29,087 bases of DNA from UBA9647 sp049522195 (GTDB taxonomy: Bacteria; Bacteroidota; Ignavibacteria; UBA10030): assembly GCA_049522195.1 (NCBI GenBank), contig JBEKOB010000051.1, positions 1 to 29,087 of the forward strand. The letters run 5' to 3'. The notes under the pieces are model-generated. The model searched no databases, was not told the DNA's origin, and worked only from the letters and a program-made list of their open reading frames with translations. The first letter of the stretch is position 1; every line of letters starts with the position of its first letter. The position numbers and the translations under genes were made by a program. Of the stretch, positions 16,401 to 24,646 are shown one piece after another.

Positions 16401-17642
16401 TTATAGAGTCGGTTCGACGACCTTTCCGATAAACAGAATTGTTCCGGAATGATGTTCGCGGATCACGACTATGAAGGGGCGATCGACCCGCATGATGAAA
16501 TTGTCCGACGGTCCAATGCTGCTTCTGGATATTCCCACGGAAGTCACTGCGGCTGCCTCTGTCCCTTCTTCATCAACCTGCACGAATGTCTTGTGCATCA
16601 CCTCGCTGATGAAAAGATTTCCGCGCCTGTCGATATTCCTGAAGTCCGCCGTGTTGGGGTCGAATGCGATCGACATGCCCATCGCGGTGAGCATATCGTT
16701 CAGCTTCTTCTTGTACTCGAGCTTGAACTTCGGGAGAAAGATGTCCCCCTTTGTCGAGTCCATTCGCCCGATCCAGGTGTTCCATTGTTGTTGCGTCAAC
16801 TGATTGGCAAACGTTTCAATATTGGTCCCGACCTTTGGCAGGAGGAAGGTCGTGCTGAAACCGGCATCGCCGTACGTCATATCAATAGCCTGGAGCTGAT
16901 CGTCGGAGTAGTAGGAAAACTTGCCCCCCTGCGACATCATCCTGCAGGGTTTCCTGGAACCGTCCGCCAGGATGAAGAAGTCGTCCCGTGTCTGGCTTGA
17001 GTCGAAGCGATAAGTCCACGTTCCCTTGAAGTAGATTGCGTTGATGAGATACATCACGAGGTCGCGTGGAATCGGATCGGGAACGATCTCTGTGATCTTA
17101 CCGTTCGTGTTTCGGTCAACCCAACCATTGATTGTTTTTGCTGCTGACGGGTCGCTGAAGTCGATGCTGTTGATCTCTGCGCCGAAGTTCTCCTTGTTGA
17201 CATCTTTGAAACTCTGCTCGACATTTAAGTCGGGACGGTACCATATTGAGTTGGCGATCTGAAACTTGACTTTCGGGTCAAGCCCCATCAGAAGAGCAAT
17301 CAGGCTTTTGTACGAAGAGTTAATGTCGTACTGCGACATCCCACCGAACTCGAGAGTCTGAGCCATGGCATCCCTGGTTGTGCCGTTGGCGCCGTTCAGC
17401 GTCATGCCGAGCGCCATCGACACACTCACAGGCGAAATGAAAACGCTTTTTCCAGTTTCATCCCGGTTTATGGACTGAAAGAGTTTAAACCCAAATGCGT
17501 TGTCGGAAGCAACGAGAGCTTGCTCTGTCGAGAGAAGCGGTCGTGATTGACCTTGTTGCGTATCGGGCGGCGTGCCGAGATCTCTGCAGCCCAGTGTGAT
17601 AACCAGCAGAAGCGCGCCGAGGGCATAATTCATTTTCCTCAT
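16401..17642 (-). CDS. serpin (serine protease inhibitor) lipoprotein
   Basis: 413 residues from ATG 17642, preceded by GGGAGG nine bases upstream. The N terminus is a signal peptide ending in TLGC (C19), so the protein is probably a lipoprotein or otherwise exported. The serpin core is complete: FISPVSVSMALGMTLNGANG, INGWVDRNTNGKITEIV, LINAIYFKGTW, FLPKFKLEY, FISEVMHKTFVQVDEEGTEAAAVT and DRPFIVVIREHHSGTILFIGKV. The hinge EEGTEAAAVT (358-367) has the small residues needed for loop insertion, so it should be inhibitory. Counting from the hinge puts P1 at S374 next to R373, so a trypsin-like or elastase/subtilisin-like target is possible. It heads a run with the CTG-start protein and GH47. Confidence 0.94.
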   Translation of the reverse strand: MRKMNYALGALLLVITLGCRDLGTPPDTQQGQSRPLLSTEQALVASDNAFGFKLFQSINRDETGKSVFISPVSVSMALGMTLNGANGTTRDAMAQTLEFGGMSQYDINSSYKSLIALLMGLDPKVKFQIANSIWYRPDLNVEQSFKDVNKENFGAEINSIDFSDPSAAKTINGWVDRNTNGKITEIVPDPIPRDLVMYLINAIYFKGTWTYRFDSSQTRDDFFILADGSRKPCRMMSQGGKFSYYSDDQLQAIDMTYGDAGFSTTFLLPKVGTNIETFANQLTQQQWNTWIGRMDSTKGDIFLPKFKLEYKKKLNDMLTAMGMSIAFDPNTADFRNIDRRGNLFISEVMHKTFVQVDEEGTEAAAVTSVGISRSSIGPSDNFIMRVDRPFIVVIREHHSGTILFIGKVVEPTL

Positions 17643-17853
17643 GACACCACACCTCCCTTCGGTGAGCATGTGAGGTTCTCGTACTGTCTGAACGGCTCAT
17701 AAGCTCACCATACAAAGTAACAAATCCTTTGCGCGAGCGCAAGGCGGAGGCGCACTCTTGAGAATCAGTTTCAAGAATGATGAAATAGGAAGAGGGGGTG
17801 GGATGAAAATGAATGTACGGAGATTGATCGAAGAAGGGAGACGAAGAAATGAA

Positions 17854-17887
17854 GAAGTGGGGGCTCCCGGTCGCGGAGCCCCACTTC
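17854..17887 (-). terminator. intrinsic terminator of the small exported protein gene
   Basis: A stem of eight G-C-rich pairs plus five more, broken by one bulged G, with a seven-base loop, starts 10 bp after the stop at 17898. In the minus-strand transcript it reads GAAGUGGGGCUCC / GGAGCCCCCACUUC and is followed by a pyrimidine-rich UUCAUUUCUUCGUCUCCC stretch. This is the clearest terminator in the window. Confidence 0.75.
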
Positions 17888-17897
17888 AGGAAGATGT

Positions 17898-18308
17898 CTA
17901 TTTGGCGTCTTTCAGGGATGCGACGTTGATGATGTCGCCGTCCATTGTCCCTTTGACCTGAACGTAGAGATTGTTTTCTCTCTTCGTTTTGTTGAGATAG
18001 TCAAACGCAAGCTTGTCGCCGGCGTCATTGAACTTGAGGAACTTCGCGCCGATGACCAACCCGTAACCGCTCGCCCTACAATTCTCCTCGAGAGCGCAGT
18101 CCTTCGTATGTTTCTTGGCCTTCTCGGTGGCTTTCTTCGCATCTCCGCTTTTCGTGAAGCCTGTCCCGCACATTTTGTCTGCGAGAAATCCTTTAAACGT
18201 CTTCTCTCCGGTTCCTTGATTCTTCTCCGTCTTCGCCTGCGCGTTGAGCGAGAAGGCAGCGAACAAGAGTGCACATCCAACCACTGCTATCCTTCCGAGC
18301 TTGTTCAT
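17898..18308 (-). CDS. small exported protein with paired cysteines
   Basis: 136 residues with a Sec signal peptide (GCALLFAAFSLNAQA). The mature part holds FKGFLADKMCGTGF, HTKDCALEENCRASGYGLV and FLKFNDAGDKLAFDYLNKTK, then a strand pair NNLYVQVKGTMDGDIINVASLK. The three Cys in MCG and DCALEENC are spaced as in a small, mostly uncharacterised exported family in which the N-terminal half resembles a metal- or heme-adjacent domain and the rest an OB-like fold; I cannot assign a function. The ATG at 18308 has AAAGGG six bases upstream. A terminator follows, so it is probably monocistronic. Confidence 0.85.
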   Translation of the reverse strand: MNKLGRIAVVGCALLFAAFSLNAQAKTEKNQGTGEKTFKGFLADKMCGTGFTKSGDAKKATEKAKKHTKDCALEENCRASGYGLVIGAKFLKFNDAGDKLAFDYLNKTKRENNLYVQVKGTMDGDIINVASLKDAK

Positions 18309-18436
18309 GCCAGACCCTTTCTATTGTTGATTGCTTGTCGCCTGGACTGCAACTGTTTGCCTGATGATCTCAACAAGCCGTTGTTTCACTCGGTTCCCCT
18401 CAGAGTGGAGGAGTGACATCAGCGAGTTCAATCTTG

Positions 18437-20575
18437 CTAGCTCCCCAGGATCCTGGACAACTCGGAAGGATCAGATGTTGGGAGCTGGCAAGCGTAATTC
18501 TCACAGACATAAGCGGTTGACCAGCCATCCACCTTCTTCATTGAATGTATCAGCGGTATAAAGATGGAGAGATCCGATTCTCCCTTGCCTCCGTCGGCAA
18601 GCATTAACACCTTTTCGGGAACGAAATGCGAATGAACCTCCCGGAGGAGTTTCAGTGTGTGCGGATCGCCCGCCTCGCCGGCGAGGATGATCTGTTTGGG
18701 TTTCGAAAGACTGAAACTCAACGCCACGAGCATCTGAGGCATTGCCTGTCCAGCATTGGACATTCTTTCCCCGAAATGCAGGAACGACTTTCTCGCCTTC
18801 GTTTCCAGCTCCTGGCTGCTCGTGAACTGGGCAAGTCGAAGGAGGTTAAGGATCGCGATCGAATTGCCGGAAGGTTCCGCGCCATCGTACCACTCCTTGG
18901 TGCGGACCAGTATCGAAGGGTCGCGTCCCGCCGTATCGAAGAAGCCCCCCTTTTCGTGATCATAGAAAAGACGATTTTGATCCTCCGCCAGTCGGAGAGC
19001 TTGCGTGAGCCACTCGACGTTGAAGCTGGCCTCATATAGATCGATGAGTGCTTGAAGGAGGAACGCATAGTCGTCGAGCTGTCCTTCGAAGCGGGCTTCC
19101 CCTTCGCGATAGCGATGGTACAGCTCGCCTGTTGACTCATTGCGCATACGGGTGAGAATGAATCCAGCGGATTTCCCGGCAGCCTCCAGGTATCGGATAT
19201 CCCCAAGAACCTGATAGGCACGCGCGAGGGCAGAGATCATCAGTCCGTTCCACGATGCCAGGATCTTGTCATCCAAATGACAACGGGGACGCTTGTTCCT
19301 TTCCGCGAAGAGCTTCTGCCGCGCTGAGGTGAGGAGCTTCTTTCCCTGCTCTTCAGAGAGAGCAAGCTGCTGTGAGACCTCGGCGGGAGTGTGGACGAGG
19401 TAAAGAATGTTCTTTCCCCCGAAGACGCCATGAGGGTCGTCTGTGACATTACCGTTATCCTCCACACCGCAATACCAGCACCAGATCTTTGATTCCTCCG
19501 GCGTTAAGATTTTTTCGATCTCCGATTTCGTCCAGACGTAAAAGGCTCCTTCTTCTTTCCGTGTCGGATATGAATGATCTGGAGCGCTCTCTGCGTCCTC
19601 CGCAGAGTAGAAACCACCATCTGGGTGTGTGAGATCGCGGAGAACGTACTCGAGAGTGTCTTCCGCAACCTTGCTGAAGAACTTGTCGTGCGTAATTTGG
19701 TATGCCTCGAGATACGAGACTGTCAGTTGGGCCTGGTCGTACAGCATCTTCTCGAAATGCGGGGCGTGCCATCGTTCATCTGTCGAATACCGGTGGAATC
19801 CCCCTCCGACGTGATCGTACATTCCACCGTTGGCCATGCGGCGGAGTGTGGTGAGGGACATCTCGAGTGCAAACAGGTTTTTCTTCCGGGCATAGTACCT
19901 CAACAGAAAATTGAGCGCCACCGGGCGTGGGAACTTCGGCGCTCCGCCGAATCCTGCATTCCGTTCGTCGTAGCTTTTCTGGAACGCCTGAAAGCCTGAC
20001 TCGAGCGCCTTGATGTCCGGATCGATACTTTCGCCCTCCTGTGACGAGAGTCGGATCAAATAGTCGTTCGCCTTTCCCGCGGCTTCGATCACTTTCACGC
20101 GATCGGTCGTCCACACCTCATGGATCGTTGTGAGGATTTGTGGAAAACCCGGACGTCCGTAATTCTCAACGGGAGGAATGTAGGTTGCGCCGAAGAACGG
20201 TTTGAGATCGGGGGTCAGGAACATCGACATCGGCCACCCGCCACTGCCATTCATTGCCTGAAGCGCCGACATATAAATGCGGTCGATGTCCGGTCGCTCT
20301 TCGCGGTCAACTTTGATGGGCACCACCGTTTGATTCATGAGCGCAGCGATGGACTCGTTTTCAAAAACTTCCCGCTCCATGACATGGCACCAATAGCATG
20401 TGGAATAGCCGATCGAAAGGAAAATTGGTTTTTCCTCGCGACGTGCTTTCTCAAATGCTTCCTCTCCCCATGGATACCAGTCTACAGGATTGTACGCGTG
20501 TTGGAGAAGGTAGGGGCTCTTTTCCCGGAGGAGACGGTTGGGCTTTCCGGAGTGTGGTTCTTTTTGCAGGCTCAT
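18437..20575 (-). CDS. DUF255 / YyaL-type thioredoxin-domain protein
   Basis: 712 residues, close to the usual ~680-710 for this family. The N-terminal third is a thioredoxin-like DUF255 domain: SPYLLQHAYNPVDWYPW (20-36), GYSTCYWCHVME with C60 and C63, VKVDREERPDID-like IKVDREERPDIDRIY, and NGSGGWPMSMFLTPD. The rest is an (alpha/alpha)6 barrel like N-acylglucosamine 2-epimerases and cellobiose epimerases, with GGMYDHVGGGFHRYSTD, WHAPHFEKMLYDQAQL and DDKILASWNGLMISALARAY. The family is conserved from bacteria to animals (SPATA20), and its activity is unknown. No signal peptide, so cytoplasmic. The ATG at 20575 is preceded by pyrimidines, not a Shine-Dalgarno. Confidence 0.95.
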   Translation of the reverse strand: MSLQKEPHSGKPNRLLREKSPYLLQHAYNPVDWYPWGEEAFEKARREEKPIFLSIGYSTCYWCHVMEREVFENESIAALMNQTVVPIKVDREERPDIDRIYMSALQAMNGSGGWPMSMFLTPDLKPFFGATYIPPVENYGRPGFPQILTTIHEVWTTDRVKVIEAAGKANDYLIRLSSQEGESIDPDIKALESGFQAFQKSYDERNAGFGGAPKFPRPVALNFLLRYYARKKNLFALEMSLTTLRRMANGGMYDHVGGGFHRYSTDERWHAPHFEKMLYDQAQLTVSYLEAYQITHDKFFSKVAEDTLEYVLRDLTHPDGGFYSAEDAESAPDHSYPTRKEEGAFYVWTKSEIEKILTPEESKIWCWYCGVEDNGNVTDDPHGVFGGKNILYLVHTPAEVSQQLALSEEQGKKLLTSARQKLFAERNKRPRCHLDDKILASWNGLMISALARAYQVLGDIRYLEAAGKSAGFILTRMRNESTGELYHRYREGEARFEGQLDDYAFLLQALIDLYEASFNVEWLTQALRLAEDQNRLFYDHEKGGFFDTAGRDPSILVRTKEWYDGAEPSGNSIAILNLLRLAQFTSSQELETKARKSFLHFGERMSNAGQAMPQMLVALSFSLSKPKQIILAGEAGDPHTLKLLREVHSHFVPEKVLMLADGGKGESDLSIFIPLIHSMKKVDGWSTAYVCENYACQLPTSDPSELSRILGS

Positions 20576-20662
20576 AGAAGAGAGGTGGTTGTTTCTTCAA
20601 TAGAACACAACCGTCCCGGCCAAAGTTGCAGAAAGCGCGGGAGCGTGGGGTTATGAAGCGAG

Positions 20663-21367
20663 TCAATGATGGCGAGGAGGGGGTGGCATACCTACCACCC
20701 ACATCCAGGGCCAAAGACGTGGTGCGTTGGTCAACTCGTGCTTAACAGCGTTACTGTAAATGTAATCGATATGGTTGTCGATATCCCTTTGATCTCGGAT
20801 AATGTGGTCCCGGAAGGATTTCTGCCAGCGGAAAGATGGAGCATCGATGGCCGACGTCTCAATCGCCTCGAAGGTCCGACGGACCGATTCGAGGCAATCA
20901 AAATGGTTCTTGTACGTGTCAAAGGTCAAATGAGGATGGTGTTGTTTTGTGATCTGAAAATTGTCAAGTAGCCGACGATCGAGAAGGGAACGATTCGAAT
21001 CGTTCCCTTCGGTGTGAGAGTCCCCTTCGTGTGGACTATAGAGATCCCGCACGAATGGTTGTCCTGAAATCAGATCGTTGATGTCGCGAGTGGTATTACG
21101 CTTTAAAGATCCAACAACATCAGAATAACTCCATCTTCCGAGTGGTTGGAAGAGCAAATGAACGTGGTCGGGCATCACCGCGTAGCCAAAGAGCTCAAGC
21201 TCCTTCAGCTCGCACGCGAACCGGAGGTCTTCGACAAACACTTGGGAGAAATGTGGCAGACTAAAGAAGGGGTATCGGTCGTGGGTCACCGAGGTAATGA
21301 AGTGCTTGGCCCCTTCAATGTAGTACCGCTTCTGAGGTGTACGGTGATGGAAAGTCCTGAAGGGCAT
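20663..21367 (-). CDS. REP-associated tyrosine (HUH, IS200-like) transposase
   Basis: 234 residues from ATG 21367, which has GGAAGG six bases upstream; a longer frame to 21418 would run into the DsbD stop. The Y1 transposase core shows in YYIEGAKHFITSVT (first strand), MPDHVHLLFQPLGRWS with HUH residues H68 and H70, GSLKRNTTRDINDLI, and FRDHIIRDQRDIDNHIDYIYSNAVKHEL near the C terminus, where Y202 or Y204 is the candidate nucleophile. Against the usual RAYT layout there is an extra ~65 residues (about 105-175) between the DINDL helix and FRWQKSFRDH, and a 28-bp palindrome lies inside it. RAYTs nick single-stranded DNA at REP-type hairpins and are usually domesticated single-copy genes. No terminal inverted repeats or target duplications are seen, which fits. 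Confidence 0.9.
   Translation of the reverse strand: MPFRTFHHRTPQKRYYIEGAKHFITSVTHDRYPFFSLPHFSQVFVEDLRFACELKELELFGYAVMPDHVHLLFQPLGRWSYSDVVGSLKRNTTRDINDLISGQPFVRDLYSPHEGDSHTEGNDSNRSLLDRRLLDNFQITKQHHPHLTFDTYKNHFDCLESVRRTFEAIETSAIDAPSFRWQKSFRDHIIRDQRDIDNHIDYIYSNAVKHELTNAPRLWPWMWVVGMPPPPRHH
20983..21010. repeat. 28-bp perfect palindrome inside the RAYT gene
   Basis: GAAGGGAACGATTC followed directly by its own reverse complement, with no loop and no mismatch; symmetry stops at both ends. It encodes residues 120-129 of the transposase (EGNDSNRSLL), in the segment that looks inserted relative to related proteins. As single-stranded DNA it would fold into a 12-13 pair hairpin, the kind of structure RAYTs recognise. 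I find no second copy in this window. Confidence 0.95.
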
Positions 21368-21401
21368 AACAACCTTCCCGTAGGCAGCGCTCTCTCTTTC
21401 C

Positions 21402-23222
21402 TTACGAGCCCGCCACAACTGGCTTCACTTTCTCCAAAAATTCCTTCGGAGAGAGGTAGCCGACAACCCGGGAGCTCGCGACTTCCTCGCCGCTCTTGTC
21501 GATGAACACGATCGTGGGGACGCCGGAGATGTTGAATTTCTTCCGCAGCGATTCCGATTCGGGAGAATCGAAATGGGTAAGATCGACTTTGAGGCGGACA
21601 AAGTCTTTCGTCGCCGTGATGACGTCCGAGTCTATGAAAGTCTTGTGTTCGAGTTCGAGGCACGGGATGCACCAATCAGCATAGAAGTCCATCACGACTG
21701 GTTTGTTCTGGCTTTTTGCGCCATCGACTTTTGCATCGGAGAACTGATCCCAGGTCATGCCGGTTTCTCGCAACGCATTCGCCGATACGATGCCGAACGC
21801 GAGGGCGACAATGCCGAACGCCCACTTGAATCGCTGCAATCCTTTTTTTTCTTTTCCGGACGGTTCAAGAAATCCAAGATAGATACCGCCGAGTATCAAC
21901 GCAGCTGGAATGACAAACGCTGACAACTTTGGCACAAACGCCAGCGCGAGGTAGAACAAACCGGCCGCGCTCAGGATCACTCCAAAAATCCTCTCGACCC
22001 AGACGAGCCAGGATCCGGACCGCGGGATCTTCTTCAACATCCCGGAGAATGTTCCGAGGATCAGATAGGGAAAGCCGAGCCCAAGTGAGAGCGTGAAGAA
22101 CACCCAGAATCCAAAAACCGGGTCGGCTTTTGAACTCACGAGTGTAAGAAGCGCTATGACGGGAGGACCGATGCACGGGGCCGCGAACACTCCTACCACC
22201 AGCCCCGAGAGATACAGACTGATCATCCCGGTCCCCGTTGTTCCGCCGAGCTTACTTGTCAGCCAGTACGGCATCTGAATCTGATAGAGGCCGAAACTGC
22301 TCAATGCGAGACCAATGAGTAACGCTCCGATCCCGCCCAGGACCCACGGACTTTGAAGCCAGCTCCCGAACAGTGTGCCGCTCAGCGCGGCGCTGACACC
22401 GAGCACGGTATACATCGTCGCGATGCCGAGGACATACGTCACCGCTTTGAGGAACACTTTCACCGCGTTGGTTTCTGATTGTCCGCCGAACAATGACACG
22501 GTCACCGACAACATCGGATACACGCATGGAGTCAGGTTCAGCGCAAGTCCAATGAGAAAAATCGCGAGGAATGCTACGAAGGTCCCTCTCTCCTCAAACA
22601 TCTGGCTGATATCGCTCTTGTTGCTGCTTGTGGGTGTCCCGCTCTGGATGGTGTACGAAGAGAACAGGTCGTCGTTGATCGGCGTTGTCTTCTCGTTCGC
22701 TCCGACAATTTCCACCGGGATGAGAATGTTGATCGATGCGGGTGCGAGACAAACCTGGTCGTTACAGGATTGCACCTGGAGTTTTGCCCGCAGCGTGTCA
22801 TGGCCGACAGCGATTCTTGACGACAACTTCACTGTAAAGAAGAGAACGGGAGTGCCTTCATACACGCTCAGGGAATCTTCCGCGAAGCCAAATTTCAGGT
22901 GCTTTCCCTTCGGATACCGGACATCCGTCACGATGAAGCCTTCGCGCTGCTGGAGTTCCAGGCTTGTGGCGATGAGATAGTCGTACGTCGGCGTATTCGA
23001 GTTGATGTGCCAGCCTTCAGCGATTGTGAGGATGACCGCGGCTTTGAATGTGGAACCAGCAGCGGCCTTATCAACGGAGAGCTTCGATTCTCCATGCACT
23101 TTCCCTGCGCTGGAGCTCGGGCCCCCGCCAATCTGGAATGCTGATGCCGCGGAATAAATCATCGAAGAAGTGACGAGCATCAACAGCAGCGCCCGCCTGA
23201 TCACGGAAGTTGGTCGGTACAT
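21402..23222 (-). CDS. dsbD: DsbD-type thiol:disulfide interchange protein
   Basis: 606 residues from ATG 23222 (AAGGA nine bases upstream). A signal peptide is followed by the N-terminal DsbD-alpha-like domain with SCNDQVC (Cys pair), then about eight membrane helices in the CcdA/DsbD fold, where the two conserved Cys sit in NLTPCVYPM and FAAPCIGPP. The C-terminal thioredoxin-like domain carries DWCIPC and NISGVPTIVFID with the cis-proline. Electrons pass from cytoplasmic thioredoxin through the membrane domain to the periplasmic domains, feeding disulfide isomerases, cytochrome c maturation and peroxide defence. All three Cys pairs are present, so it should be active. The Cys-containing exported proteins at 7962, 14248 and 17898 are possible clients, by inference only. 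Confidence 0.94.
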   Translation of the reverse strand: MYRPTSVIRRALLLMLVTSSMIYSAASAFQIGGGPSSSAGKVHGESKLSVDKAAAGSTFKAAVILTIAEGWHINSNTPTYDYLIATSLELQQREGFIVTDVRYPKGKHLKFGFAEDSLSVYEGTPVLFFTVKLSSRIAVGHDTLRAKLQVQSCNDQVCLAPASINILIPVEIVGANEKTTPINDDLFSSYTIQSGTPTSSNKSDISQMFEERGTFVAFLAIFLIGLALNLTPCVYPMLSVTVSLFGGQSETNAVKVFLKAVTYVLGIATMYTVLGVSAALSGTLFGSWLQSPWVLGGIGALLIGLALSSFGLYQIQMPYWLTSKLGGTTGTGMISLYLSGLVVGVFAAPCIGPPVIALLTLVSSKADPVFGFWVFFTLSLGLGFPYLILGTFSGMLKKIPRSGSWLVWVERIFGVILSAAGLFYLALAFVPKLSAFVIPAALILGGIYLGFLEPSGKEKKGLQRFKWAFGIVALAFGIVSANALRETGMTWDQFSDAKVDGAKSQNKPVVMDFYADWCIPCLELEHKTFIDSDVITATKDFVRLKVDLTHFDSPESESLRKKFNISGVPTIVFIDKSGEEVASSRVVGYLSPKEFLEKVKPVVAGS

Positions 23223-23457
23223 TCTATAGTATCCTTGCACTGAGTCGTGGAATATCAAACACCTTTTTTGAGGTATGGCTTGATCTTGGCTTCCGACATC
23301 GCCTCGTCATCACGCCGGTGTGCTCATCGACGATGTTACCGCTCAGATCGATAATGATCTCGCTTTCCTTCTTCTGACAATCTCCATTCGTGTCGAAGCA
23401 TCCGTTCTACATCCCGCCAATCTCGCTTGTGCTTTCGACATCAAGGATGTCAATCCT
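23223..23457. other. intergenic stretch upstream of dsbD with a possible gene remnant
   Basis: No gene with a start codon is supported here. On the minus strand, in the frame that continues the small ORF at 23458-23646 past its TAA, there is a further TAG and then about 57 open codons with a coding-like stretch (GCFDTNGDCQKKESEIIIDL, then SGNIVDEHTGVM) that ends just before the dsbD ATG. This may be the remains of a longer gene or chance. Promoter elements for dsbD must lie here or upstream; I cannot place them. Confidence 0.3.
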
Positions 23458-23646
23458 TTAGTGAGATGCAGGAATCAGCAAGAAGACGCCGGTTCCGAAG
23501 ACCGCACTCAAGAACTCCGATTCAATCGTCGGATGATGCAAGAACTCGGGCGAGCAGTATAGCGAACATTTTTTGAAAGGGCAACGCGGGGTGATCGAGA
23601 AACATTTTTCGCCGTCAACGATTCCGCATCCGATCGCGTTCAGCAT
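23458..23646 (-). CDS. possible small Cys-rich protein
   Basis: 62 codons from ATG 23646 to TAA 23458. The product starts MLNAIGCGIVDGEKCFSIT and continues with PRCPFKKCSLYCSPEF: five Cys within 25 residues, two of them in a CPFKKC pattern that could bind metal. Codon choice matches the neighbouring genes. GGAGG lies 12 bases upstream of the ATG, longer than ideal. The frame ends in a hydrophobic piece (FLSAVFGTGVFLLIPASH) that may be half of a membrane helix, and the frame continues after the stop, so this could be a fragment. Family not recognised. It lies divergent to the kinase gene with 46 bp between starts. Confidence 0.4.
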   Translation of the reverse strand: MLNAIGCGIVDGEKCFSITPRCPFKKCSLYCSPEFLHHPTIESEFLSAVFGTGVFLLIPASH

Positions 23647-23692
23647 TTCTTGATTTTACCTCCAATTATGGCTACTTTCTTCGGGGTGTGAT

Positions 23693-24646
23693 ATGGCAAG
23701 AAAACAACTTGTTGTAGGGATGGACGGTGGTGCGACAAAGACCGCGGGGTTGCTGAGCGATCTGGACGGCGTTGTACTCGCCGAAGAGACTGGCGGTGCC
23801 AGTAATCCACAGGTCGTTGGTCCCGAAAAGACCGCTGACGTCATTGTCAGCCTCGTCGAGAAACTGTGCATCAAAGCGAATTGCTCGACCAATGAGGTCT
23901 TGGCTGTTGTGGCTGGTCTCGCGGGGGCGGGGCGGGAGGGGGACAAGGTGCGCGTGAAGACCGCAACGCTGGCTGAGGCGAAAAGGCGGAGAGTCTCTGT
24001 GGGCACAGTGACCATCGAAAGCGATGGAAGGATCGCCCTTGAGGGAGCTTTCAAAGGGAGGCTGGGCATTATCCTGATTGCGGGCACCGGTTCGTTCGCC
24101 CTGGCTAAGGACCACAAAGGAGGCATTCATCGTGCCGGTGGATGGGGGAGAGTCGTTGGCGATGAAGGGAGCGGCTTCGTCATCGGTCGCGACGGACTCA
24201 ACATCGTCGCGAAGCACATCGACGGGCGAGGGAAGGCAACCTTGCTGACGAAGCTTGTCGATGAAAGATTCGGACTCTCAAACCAGGAGAAGATCATCAA
24301 CGGCGTGTACCGGGAAAGGTTTGATGTCGCCACGGTCGCACCACTTGTGATCGAGGCAGCCGAGGCAAAAGACGTCGAGTGTGCGCGCATATTGAACAAG
24401 GCGACGTTCGAGCTCTCCGAACACGTGCGGACTCTCGTGAACAAGATTGAAGAATCATCACGCAGCAGATCGAAGATTTCGCTTGCGTTCATCGGCAGCC
24501 TCATCAGTAACGACAATATCTATCAGAAGATTCTCAAACAAAAAGTGACGTTTTCCTTACCGCAGGTCACTGTCATTGCTCCTGAAGCCCCGCCGGCATA
24601 TGGAGCAGTTCTCTTATCAATCCGATCGGCCCAGGAACAGCTATGA
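23693..24646 (+). CDS. BadF/BadG-type ATPase, N-acetylglucosamine kinase-like
   Basis: 317 residues of the ASKHA fold. MDGGATKTAGLLSD (10-23) is the phosphate-1 loop, IAGTGSFALA (about 128-137) the phosphate-2 loop, GGWGRVVGDEGSGFVIGRDGL (about 148-168) the segment shared by N-acetylglucosamine kinases of this family, and AFIGSLISND the adenosine loop region near the C terminus. These proteins phosphorylate GlcNAc or related amino sugars, or act as dehydratase activators in the BadF branch; the GEGSGF-like motif and lack of Cys clusters favour the kinase. Cytoplasmic. A GGGGTG site precedes ATG 23693. The stop overlaps the next gene's ATG (ATGA), so translation is probably coupled. Confidence 0.88.
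   Translation: MARKQLVVGMDGGATKTAGLLSDLDGVVLAEETGGASNPQVVGPEKTADVIVSLVEKLCIKANCSTNEVLAVVAGLAGAGREGDKVRVKTATLAEAKRRRVSVGTVTIESDGRIALEGAFKGRLGIILIAGTGSFALAKDHKGGIHRAGGWGRVVGDEGSGFVIGRDGLNIVAKHIDGRGKATLLTKLVDERFGLSNQEKIINGVYRERFDVATVAPLVIEAAEAKDVECARILNKATFELSEHVRTLVNKIEESSRSRSKISLAFIGSLISNDNIYQKILKQKVTFSLPQVTVIAPEAPPAYGAVLLSIRSAQEQL

Noticed and set aside
16449..17000. 183-codon plus frame
   Set aside because: Antisense of the serpin, rich in His/Arg, without motifs.
17727..17745. CCTTTGCGC-GA-GCGCAAGG inverted repeat upstream of the serpin
   Set aside because: The two-base loop and a bulge make a hairpin unlikely, and there is no second copy or operator context.
18445..18456. 12-bp palindrome CCAGGATCCTGG
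   Set aside because: It lies in the last codons of the DUF255 gene, is short, and no T run follows.
20663..21418. A complete insertion sequence around the HUH transposase
   Set aside because: No terminal repeats, no second ORF and no target duplication are visible; the gene fits a domesticated RAYT instead.
23650..23678. TTGATT - 17 bases - TACTTT as a promoter for the kinase operon
   Set aside because: The spacing is good but the match is partial, the leader would be very short, and the sigma factor preference of this lineage is unknown.
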